Source: Glaciecola sp028401415
GTDB lineage: Bacteria; Pseudomonadota; Gammaproteobacteria; Enterobacterales; Alteromonadaceae
Direction: 5' to 3'
NCBI RefSeq assembly: GCF_028401415.2
Contig: NZ_CP171821.2
Coordinates: 4,154,001-4,218,000, forward strand
Length of the DNA stretch: 64,000 bases
This document shows positions 57,110 through 64,000 of the stretch, one piece after another. The notes under the pieces were generated by a model. It was given only the letters and a program-made list of their open reading frames with translations. It had not been told where the DNA came from and ran no database searches. The position numbers and the translations under genes were made by a program. Numbering within the stretch: the stretch's first letter is position 1; every line of letters starts with the position of its first letter.

Positions 57110-58590
57110 TATGAGGGTGTTTTACAGTACTGTTCAATAAACTCAGCATGAGACGGCAAACGCGTCACCGCTTGGCGCACATTTTGTCGGTACTGACCTA
57201 AAAACTGAGGCAAGTCTTTTTCATCCATTGTGTCGACGAATTTATGGTAGGTTTTGGGCATGATCCCTTGACCAAACATAACTTGTGTCCAAGAGTCGAC
57301 TCTAAAAAGCTCTCCTTCGGCTTGGTAAGCGTGCGCACGCTCTTTGAACAAGTTTATTCGATGATTTAAGGATTCTGGTACGTCCATGCTGCGGCAATGA
57401 TTCCAAAACGGTGTATCTTGCCTGTTAGTGACTTTGTAATGCAGCACAATAAAGTCACGTATTTTCTCCATTTCTTCTTTCGCCTGCATATTGTATTCAT
57501 CAACAAGGGATGGTTTGACGCCGTCAAAGGGAAATAGGCGCAACAGTCTGATAATACCGGTCATAATTAGATGAATACTGGTTGATTCTAAGGGCTCCAA
57601 AAAGCCACTGGATAAACCAAGTGCGACACAGTTTTTGTTCCACGCTTTACGGCGACGCCCCGTTTTAAATTTAATCACGCGGGGTTCATTAATCGGCTCA
57701 CCATCAATTGCGTCAAGCAAATTTTGTTTGGCCGTCTCATCGCTCATATGCTTGCTACAAAAGACGAATCCATTGCCCGTTCTGTGCTGCAAAGGGATGC
57801 GCCAACGCCAACCTGCTTCATGCGCAACTGAACGTGTATAAGGAAGAAGCTCTCCTTTTGATTTAGTTTGCACGGCAATCGCGCTATCGCAGGGTAACCA
57901 ATGGGTCCAGTCGTCGTATCCGGTATGCAAGGCTTGCTCAATCAACAGACCTCTAAAGCCTGAGCAATCAATAAACAAGTCAGCCTCAATAATCTCGCCT
58001 GATTCCAGCTTAACATGCTTAATAAAACCGGTTTCCTGGTCGAGTTCAACGCCATTAATTTTACCTTCTCGCCTTACCACACCTCGCTTTTCTGAGTATT
58101 CACGAAGGAATTTTGCATACTTACCAGCGTCAAGGTGATAAGCATAGCTGATGTTGGATTTTTCCGACGTTGCAAATTTCCCTTCTTTAGCCGCCATCAA
58201 CTCATAGCAGTATTCGCCAAACTCTGCGTCAATTCCGTTTTTTAAGCCTCTAAGCCAGAAGTGCTGAAAATCCGCGAGGTAACTTTCTTGGCCCGTGTGC
58301 CCAAAAGAGTGAATGTATTTTTCATCGTTATTACCCCAATTTTCAAAGGAGATGCCAAGCTTAAAGGTAGCTGACGTTGCACGCATAAACTCACGCTCAT
58401 CAACGCCCAGCAAACGATGAAAGGTTTTCATAGGAGGTATGGTTGCTTCGCCTACACCCACTGTGCCCACCTCGTCAGATTCGATAAGCGTTATATCAAG
58501 TAAACTACCAAGTTGCTTTGCAGTTGCCGCAGCCGCTATCCAGCCTGCTGTTCCGCCCCCTACAATTAATAAGCGTTGCTTCTTGTTCAT
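57109..58590 (-). CDS. Flavin-dependent tryptophan halogenase family protein
   Basis: This 493-aa enzyme is related to PrnA/RebH. The FAD site is GGGTAGWIAAAA (residues 11-22); VGVGEATIPPM follows. Lys77 in TFKLGISFENWG aligns with the catalytic lysine of PrnA. The flavin-halogenase motif WxWxIP is present as WRWRIP, and FLEPLESTS carries the catalytic glutamate. All key residues are therefore kept. Members found beside TonB receptors usually have unknown substrates and may not act on free tryptophan. A reduced flavin supply (flavin reductase) is not encoded nearby. Confidence 0.9.
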   Translation of the reverse strand: MNKKQRLLIVGGGTAGWIAAAATAKQLGSLLDITLIESDEVGTVGVGEATIPPMKTFHRLLGVDEREFMRATSATFKLGISFENWGNNDEKYIHSFGHTGQESYLADFQHFWLRGLKNGIDAEFGEYCYELMAAKEGKFATSEKSNISYAYHLDAGKYAKFLREYSEKRGVVRREGKINGVELDQETGFIKHVKLESGEIIEADLFIDCSGFRGLLIEQALHTGYDDWTHWLPCDSAIAVQTKSKGELLPYTRSVAHEAGWRWRIPLQHRTGNGFVFCSKHMSDETAKQNLLDAIDGEPINEPRVIKFKTGRRRKAWNKNCVALGLSSGFLEPLESTSIHLIMTGIIRLLRLFPFDGVKPSLVDEYNMQAKEEMEKIRDFIVLHYKVTNRQDTPFWNHCRSMDVPESLNHRINLFKERAHAYQAEGELFRVDSWTQVMFGQGIMPKTYHKFVDTMDEKDLPQFLGQYRQNVRQAVTRLPSHAEFIEQYCKTPS

Positions 58591-58715
58591 ACTTCTACCT
58601 TGCTAATCTGCTTATGCCCTAATATACGATTTTGGCTATTTATGAGCAATTCGATAGACTTCGCATCTGAGCTTTAATGGCATGATTTACTTCCACTATT
58701 GCCTCTCGAATGTGC

Positions 58716-59447
58716 TTAACTATTCACTCTTGCATTCTTTAAATTAACCAAGCGTTGAATATTCGTTAGTGAAGCCATAACTAAATATGCACCCATTAAA
58801 TATCCCTTCTCTTGGAGTGCTTTGAGTGCATCTGGAGACAGTTGCTGTAGCTTTTCCTCACTGATTGTGTAGTTGCCTGCGACTTTGTATTTTTCGCCAT
58901 TGTTTAAACTAAATTCGATGGTAAATTCTTCTAGGAGCTCATATTGTTCAAACGCTGCGAACATAGCGTCGGCTGCGCCCACACCGTCTAAAATGCCCAT
59001 CAATATATCGTTAATATGAGACACATAAGACGTGATACCGCCTGTTTCACTGAACACCGGCATACCCTCGCTGTCATTGACTCTTGGATTATCCATATCG
59101 ATATGAATCACGGGAGCGCGATCGCTGCCGCCGGTGGCACTTTGATCTTGAAATCCAATGAGAAATGGGCCTTTAGCAATCATGGCTGGGATATAGTTTG
59201 CCCGCCAACCGTGATCGTTTTCTAAAAAAAGATTTTCATCTTCCACCAAACCCAACATAGCAATGGCTTGGAATTTACTTTGATCTTCCGTTTTTTGAAA
59301 AAGAATGGGGTATTCTTTCTGGATGTGAATGAACTCAGAAGGGAAGGTTTGGATGACGCTGATTTTGTCACCATATTTTTCATGGTTTTCAACAATAACT
59401 TTGGTGTGTTTATGGTCAATGTTGTTTAAGAGTTGATGATTAGGCAT
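58716..59447 (-). CDS. SapC family protein
   Basis: This 243-aa SapC-like protein has HTKVIVENHEKYGDKISVIQTFPSEFIHIQKEYPI and FQAIAMLGLVEDENLFL near the N-terminus, and WRANYIPAMIAKGPFLIGFQDQ. It has no signal peptide, so a cytoplasmic location is likely. Its function is not known; it is nearly always found between a TonB receptor and a tryptophan halogenase in such loci, which suggests a regulatory or substrate-sensing role. It lies 108 nt after the receptor on the same strand. Confidence 0.88.
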   Translation of the reverse strand: MPNHQLLNNIDHKHTKVIVENHEKYGDKISVIQTFPSEFIHIQKEYPILFQKTEDQSKFQAIAMLGLVEDENLFLENDHGWRANYIPAMIAKGPFLIGFQDQSATGGSDRAPVIHIDMDNPRVNDSEGMPVFSETGGITSYVSHINDILMGILDGVGAADAMFAAFEQYELLEEFTIEFSLNNGEKYKVAGNYTISEEKLQQLSPDALKALQEKGYLMGAYLVMASLTNIQRLVNLKNARVNS

Positions 59448-59512
59448 CTGTATAAATCACTCATTATTATTATGGTCTAACGTAAGGTGTATTATATCTG
59501 ACTTTGGATAAA

Positions 59513-59535
59513 AAAGGCCGCAAAATGCGGCCTTT
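59513..59535 (-). terminator. Rho-independent terminator of the TonB receptor gene
   Basis: AAAGGCCGCA and TGCGGCCTTT form a 10-bp stem with a 3-nt loop. On the minus strand the stem is followed by a U-run. Some read-through to sapC is possible since the genes are co-directional. Confidence 0.85.
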
Positions 59536-59554
59536 GTTCTTGGTTTATGCCCGA

Positions 59555-62500
59555 TTAGAACACGTAGCGCGCACCAATTTGGTAACGAGCGCCGAGGTCT
59601 GATAGGTTCCACAACTGTGCAACCGTACGACCGTGTGAACGAGCGTCTTCGCCAGTAATGTTAATACCTTCTAAGAATACCTGCAGATTTTCATTGACGT
59701 CATAACTTACGTTCAAATCGATTTGCGAGAATGCCTCAATATATGTAGGCGAGTTACCGCTACCGCGACTGGTTCCTGCTAGGAAGTCGTCACGCCAGTT
59801 GTAAGCAACACGCGCTGACCAACCGTCTTTCTCATAGAAAGCAATGAGGTTGGCTGAGTCACTCAAACCGGTCAATGCAAACTGCTGTTCCGATCTATCA
59901 GCAGCGTTGTCAAAGCCTACGTCACCTCGTACGATGGTGTAGTTTGCTTGAACACCGAAGCCAGTTTCACCAAAGAAGTGCTGACCACCAACTTCGAAAC
60001 CGTGTATCGCAGCGTCTTCCGTGTTAGTTGGACGCGTGATAAGGAATTCGAATAATGGATCGTCTGCGTTTCCAAATACGTCGTAATCTGCCGCAATTTG
60101 CTCCCAAAATGCTGAGTCGTCGACATAGTCGCCCGCACCGTTAGGAAAATCTTGAGGATTATCAAGAATCGCAGTCATGGCAAATAGTCTTGTTTCGTTG
60201 ACCTGCAAACCAAGGGCTTCAATTTCTGCTGCAGCCTGTAGAGCACGTGGTCCATTAGTTGGATCACGCAAGCCAAACTGAGGCTGGAGTACCTGCTCTG
60301 TACCGATGAAGTTACGAACACGCTTCTCAAAGAAACCTGCTGAAACGAAGCTACCTTCTCCGTAATAGTACTCTAAGCTTAAGTCAAAGTTATTTGACAA
60401 CAATGGCACTAGTCCAGGGTTGGCTGCATTACCTTGTGCTTGACCACCCAGAAGCGTCGGGTTACCTGTTCTAAGGCTACTTACCGATGCTCGTAAGTCA
60501 GCATAACCTGCGCGGGCAATGGTCTGGCTAAACGAGAATCTTGCCTTGACGTCATCTCTCAACATAATGTCGAAATCTAGGCTGGGCAATACATGGTCAT
60601 AATCTGTTTCTCCGCTAACCGGCGAAAGCGTTGGCTCTGGACCACCTGGAAGCTGTTCTAAGCGGGAAAAGTCATTGTTATCATCCCAACGAATGGCAAC
60701 CGGAACCAACTGATTTGAGATAGATAGTACATCAGTCGACTCGTATCGAACGCCAGCAAGGAAATTAGCTTCCATTCCGGCAAGTTCGCCATTAAGCGCA
60801 ACTTGGAAATACACCGCTTGTGTATCTTCTTCAACTAACTCATCAGTAAAATTACGGTCATATGCATACTCAATGTCATACAAATTGGCAAAATATTGTC
60901 CAAGTTCAATGGCACTGCCGCGGAAGCCCTCTGGTGTGATACCGCTGGTATCGAAGTCATCGAACTCATTGACAATACTAAAGTCTTCAATCAGGTCGGT
61001 TGGAACGTCCATTGGGAATTCAACACCCCAGTTACCGAGCACAGGCTGACGATACGATTCGAAGAACTTAGATTCCATTTTTCTAGTCTCGATACCGAAG
61101 TCAAATTTCCCATCGTCAAACTCATAGCTAAAATCAAGTTTGGCTTGGTCAACTTTTGCTGTTTGACGGACATAGAAGAAGCGCAAGTATTGCGATCCCA
61201 AATCACCCTTATCGTAGATACCATTGTTATTACCTTTACGAGAGTCGTCGTTAAAGGCTAATAGTTTAGGTAGTTCGTGACTAAAGTCATACTCTTGACG
61301 AAGTCCGGTAGGAGCCGCAATGTTAACGTTGATTGAGCTAGCGCCTGTGGTAGGTTCATCTGGCTTACTGTCCATAGTAGAACCATGATAATCGAATGAG
61401 ACCTTCAGGTTGTCGGTGGCAAAGTACTCAATGTTTAAACCCGTGGAACTTAGGGTATTGGTTTGCTCAGAGTAGTTCTGCGCGAAGGCATTATCTTTTG
61501 TACCACCTACGTTCTCTGCAAACTGTGTGACAGTTGCAACAGGCGTAGAGGTGTCAAACGCAATTGACTCAAAGTTTCGATTTGACCAATAACCGCCCGC
61601 ACCTGCAAACTCTTCTATATTGTTTTGCGCATACGTGTAGTCAGCAGTGAATCTGAGATCTTCGGTTGGCGCATACTGCAGTGTCAATTGAGCATTGGTT
61701 CTGGTCCGAGAAGTATCGGTGTAATCATAGCTAATGTTGTTCGGTAATGCGTATTGCTGTCCAATCGCAGGCGCATTGGTCACTTGGCTTCTGCGATATT
61801 CTGGGCTATCCGGACCATTTGGATTGGGGTTGATAGTGGTGTCGTAGAATGATTCGTCCCATCGAGCAATACGCCAGTCATTGACGCTAGCGCCAGTTGT
61901 TCCGCTATCTCGAACTTGGTAACTTGCTGATAAAGAAACACCAAATTTTTCGTCGTCATCTGCCCAACTAAACAATCCTGACAGCTCAGGTGTCACATCA
62001 TCACCGATGCGGTTGGTAGTGTCGTGGACGGCTCGCGCTGATACCGTAGCGGTATTGCTTGAAGCATCAAGTGGGCGAGTGGTCTTCAAATTAATGGTTG
62101 CGCCAATGCCGCCTGTTGCAATATTAGCTTTAGAAGTTTTGTATACTTCTACACCGCTTACCCCTTCGGACGCAATGTTGGCGAAGTCGAATGCTCGGCT
62201 ATTACCGCCCTGATTCTGACCAAAGGCGCTTGCCGCTGGCATCATTCGGCCATTGAGAGTGATCATGTTGAAGCTACCGCCGAAACCACGCACGGTGACT
62301 TCTGAACCCTCACCGTTGGTTCGCGAGATAGAAACACCCGTAATCCGTTGCAAAGACTCTGCAAGGTTAGTGTCAGGGAACTTACCAATGTCTTCTGCTG
62401 AAATAGCATCAACAACACCGATAGAATTTCGTTTAATAGATGCGGATTCACTTAAGCTCGAGCGTATACCTCGAACCTCAATGACTTCGGCTTCGTCTTC

Positions 62501-62599
62501 AGATGCATCTTGCGCTAGCGCAGGAGCAGCGACTGTCCCAAGAAGGGACGAGATGCTCAACGCTAACAAACTGCGATTAAATGTATTTTTGTTCTTCAT
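59555..62599 (-). CDS. TonB-dependent receptor
   Basis: This 1014-aa outer-membrane receptor has a signal peptide (SLLALSISSLLGTVAAPALA). A plug domain follows (about 40-190: VIEVRGIRSSLSESASIK, PDTNLAESLQRITGVSISR, VTVRGFGGSFNMITLNGRM). The beta-barrel runs to the C-terminus and ends ARYQIGARYVF with the usual terminal aromatic residue. EVIEVRG is the TonB-box-like region near the N-terminus. The IRSSLSESASIKR type is common for carbohydrate import in Alteromonadales and Caulobacter. With the GH10 xylanase upstream, xylo-oligosaccharide uptake is likely. Confidence 0.95.
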   Translation of the reverse strand: MKNKNTFNRSLLALSISSLLGTVAAPALAQDASEDEAEVIEVRGIRSSLSESASIKRNSIGVVDAISAEDIGKFPDTNLAESLQRITGVSISRTNGEGSEVTVRGFGGSFNMITLNGRMMPAASAFGQNQGGNSRAFDFANIASEGVSGVEVYKTSKANIATGGIGATINLKTTRPLDASSNTATVSARAVHDTTNRIGDDVTPELSGLFSWADDDEKFGVSLSASYQVRDSGTTGASVNDWRIARWDESFYDTTINPNPNGPDSPEYRRSQVTNAPAIGQQYALPNNISYDYTDTSRTRTNAQLTLQYAPTEDLRFTADYTYAQNNIEEFAGAGGYWSNRNFESIAFDTSTPVATVTQFAENVGGTKDNAFAQNYSEQTNTLSSTGLNIEYFATDNLKVSFDYHGSTMDSKPDEPTTGASSINVNIAAPTGLRQEYDFSHELPKLLAFNDDSRKGNNNGIYDKGDLGSQYLRFFYVRQTAKVDQAKLDFSYEFDDGKFDFGIETRKMESKFFESYRQPVLGNWGVEFPMDVPTDLIEDFSIVNEFDDFDTSGITPEGFRGSAIELGQYFANLYDIEYAYDRNFTDELVEEDTQAVYFQVALNGELAGMEANFLAGVRYESTDVLSISNQLVPVAIRWDDNNDFSRLEQLPGGPEPTLSPVSGETDYDHVLPSLDFDIMLRDDVKARFSFSQTIARAGYADLRASVSSLRTGNPTLLGGQAQGNAANPGLVPLLSNNFDLSLEYYYGEGSFVSAGFFEKRVRNFIGTEQVLQPQFGLRDPTNGPRALQAAAEIEALGLQVNETRLFAMTAILDNPQDFPNGAGDYVDDSAFWEQIAADYDVFGNADDPLFEFLITRPTNTEDAAIHGFEVGGQHFFGETGFGVQANYTIVRGDVGFDNAADRSEQQFALTGLSDSANLIAFYEKDGWSARVAYNWRDDFLAGTSRGSGNSPTYIEAFSQIDLNVSYDVNENLQVFLEGINITGEDARSHGRTVAQLWNLSDLGARYQIGARYVF

Positions 62600-62705
62600 T
62601 ATTGTGCCCTTTAATAAAATCCAAACTACGTGTGTGCCAACTTCGTTTTATTATAATGTCGTAAACATTGCAACTGTTTAGCAACATACTATTAACAAGC
62701 ATTGT

Positions 62706-62735
62706 ATAGTCTACTTGTTTAAAATTCTAGACTAT
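62706..62735. promoter_or_regulatory. Palindromic operator candidate before the TonB receptor
   Basis: ATAGTCTA and TAGACTAT form a perfect 8-bp inverted repeat with a 14-nt spacer, about 107 nt upstream of the receptor start in the 333-nt gap 62600-62932. The rest of this gap is AT-rich and shows no gene. Regulator unknown. Confidence 0.3.
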
Positions 62736-62932
62736 TATGTTTTTTGATAAACTATTTATCATTTCTACCACTGAAAATACGCAAAAAGCTAATTCATTAA
62801 TCCAAACACTCCTGAATTAATTGCACTTTTTTTCTTCAGTGAATTTTAAGTACTGGCCTCCCTACAAACTGTTTAAGAAATTTAGTAATTAACTACTACG
62901 CGTTTTTATTCTTTAACTTTGTATATTAAGTG

Positions 62933-64000
62933 TTAATTAAGCGTCAAAGTAAAGCTTTGTCCATCATTTGAATTAAGCTCTATTTCAAAGCGCTGAACCT
63001 GACCACCGACGCTTACTGATACCTCGTAAGTACCTAGAAAGCCGCGTTCAGAAAACTGCCCTTGACCGTTAGTCCGTCCGCTAAAGTCATTCCAAAACGT
63101 TTCATTAACGGTTTCGAACCATGCTTGCTGATTAGGTTTCGCTTGCCAGTCTTGGGTGTACATTGCTGCATTTGGTCGCCAATGAGCGCCTTCCCAAAAG
63201 CCCCATTTTTGCACCCCCACGGTTGCAGGATGACTGAAAAATATGGTTAGGAAGTCACGGGTATAGTCTGCCTGCATGTCTTCATCAAAGGTATCGATAT
63301 CAAATTCAGTAGAACGAATTGCCAGCTCAGGAAATGCACTGTGATAACGTTCAATGATGTCATAGACGCGTGCAATGGGTGTAGGCGTGGTGCTGAAGTG
63401 GCTTTGAATACCTATTCCCGTGATAGGCGCACCATTGGCCACCAAAAAATCAATCGTATTAAAGTAGTGGTCTTGATGCGCCTGATTTGTTCCGCCACCA
63501 GAGACAATTGAATAATCGTTTATATATAAAGGAATATTCGGATTTTCTTCTGCGGCCTGAACAAACCAATCAATCATAACATTGTCGCCAAAGGCATCCA
63601 TTAAATAGAAGTTATCAAATGGCTCATTCAGCACATCCCACTCGTCAACAAGTTCTTGAGTTTTCTGACTCATATCCAAGATGTGTTTTTGTACTTCATT
63701 TAATACTTGTGGGTCCGCGGCACTTGGATTACCTTCTGGCAAAAATTGCTGCACAAAATCGGGTAAGTTGCGCTTAGACGGCCATACCATGACGTGTCCA
63801 CGCGCGTACAAATCTTGCTCGTCAAGCCATTCGAGCGCAGAAATTGCATTCTCTTGGCTAAATACATCCCCCCATTCTCCAGACCATGCACCCCACTTTA
63901 AAGCGTTCTCAAGGCCGCTTTGATTGAAGTTTTCCAGCAGCTTTTCACGATACATTTGACTGTCTGGATCATCGAATACTAAATGCCGGGCAGCTGCCAC
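62933..64000 (-). CDS. GH10 endo-1,4-beta-xylanase, 5' end cut by window edge
   Basis: At least 355 aa are visible; the frame is still open at base 64000, so the N-terminus lies outside. GH10 landmarks are present: the acid/base glutamate in WDVLNEPFDNF, TGIGIQSHF, and the nucleophile glutamate in STEFDIDTF; GHVMVWPSKRNLPDF carries the family His. A C-terminal extension after the (beta/alpha)8 barrel (FSERGFLGTYEVSVSVGG...) looks like a beta-sandwich module. It probably cleaves xylan or a related beta-glycan and feeds the TonB receptor next to it. Confidence 0.9.
   Translation of the reverse strand: MAAARHLVFDDPDSQMYREKLLENFNQSGLENALKWGAWSGEWGDVFSQENAISALEWLDEQDLYARGHVMVWPSKRNLPDFVQQFLPEGNPSAADPQVLNEVQKHILDMSQKTQELVDEWDVLNEPFDNFYLMDAFGDNVMIDWFVQAAEENPNIPLYINDYSIVSGGGTNQAHQDHYFNTIDFLVANGAPITGIGIQSHFSTTPTPIARVYDIIERYHSAFPELAIRSTEFDIDTFDEDMQADYTRDFLTIFFSHPATVGVQKWGFWEGAHWRPNAAMYTQDWQAKPNQQAWFETVNETFWNDFSGRTNGQGQFSERGFLGTYEVSVSVGGQVQRFEIELNSNDGQSFTLTLN

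Overview
This window looks like a chromosomal segment of a marine gammaproteobacterium of the order Alteromonadales, close to the Alteromonas/Glaciecola/Paraglaciecola group. The evidence is the 16S rRNA text, the gene orders thiL-pgpA next to dxs-ispA-xseB-pomAB and bamD/rluD-pgeF-clpB, sodium-type flagellar stator genes, PEP-CTERM genes, and a marine polysaccharide-type catabolic region with a large TonB receptor. The genus cannot be fixed from the sequence alone.

Layout. (1) 0-7 kb holds housekeeping genes: thiL (5' end cut by the window edge), pgpA, the isoprenoid operon dxs-ispA-xseB on the minus strand, and the stator pair pomA-pomB. (2) 6.8-13.5 kb is a photo-oxidative or envelope stress module. 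A five-gene minus-strand operon (NTF2-like protein, SDR, FAD oxidoreductase, DUF1365 protein, Cfa-type methyltransferase) faces a Lon-N-domain gene and an ECF sigma/ChrR-type zinc anti-sigma pair. A GATC half-site lies 50-58 nt before the start codon of each of the three transcription units. (3) 13.5-18.9 kb has bamD, rluD, pgeF and clpB, the last behind a near-consensus sigma-32 promoter. (4) 18.9-24.5 kb is a PEP-CTERM-related neighbourhood: the TPR protein PrsT and two small secreted proteins with PEP-CTERM-like tails that flank pssA. (5) 24.6-30.9 kb is a complete rRNA operon (P1/P2, 16S, tRNA-Ile, tRNA-Ala, 23S, 5S, terminator) with three oddities: a degenerate tandem tRNA-Ile copy, a ~220-nt intervening sequence in helix 25 of 23S, and a ~14-nt insertion in loop C of 5S.

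(6) 31-38 kb has a SWIM zinc-finger protein and a MacB-type ABC export operon with three consecutive membrane-fusion proteins. (7) 38-56 kb is an accessory catabolic region rich in families best known from Planctomycetes/Verrucomicrobia: a lipoprotein sulfatase, a secreted nucleoside-hydrolase-like protein, a 1391-aa ThuA/SGNH/beta-propeller/HEAT/cytochrome c fusion, a PAS-AraC regulator, a Gfo/Idh/MocA dehydrogenase, two alpha/beta hydrolases, an SLC13 transporter, a DUF1080 (3-keto-disaccharide hydrolase family) lipoprotein and a second 1176-aa propeller/HEAT/cytochrome c lipoprotein. Together they suggest oxidative, cytochrome-linked periplasmic breakdown of a sulfated or otherwise decorated glycoside. 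(8) 56-64 kb has a TonB receptor, SapC, a flavin tryptophan-halogenase-type enzyme and a cupin/JmjC-like protein, followed by a GH10 xylanase cut by the right edge.

A dispersed palindromic repeat family (1522-1626, 41354-41552, and one solo arm at 47927-47957) shares a 60-bp core with 57 identities but carries different terminal inverted repeats. No CRISPR array, insertion sequence, integrase or phage gene was seen.
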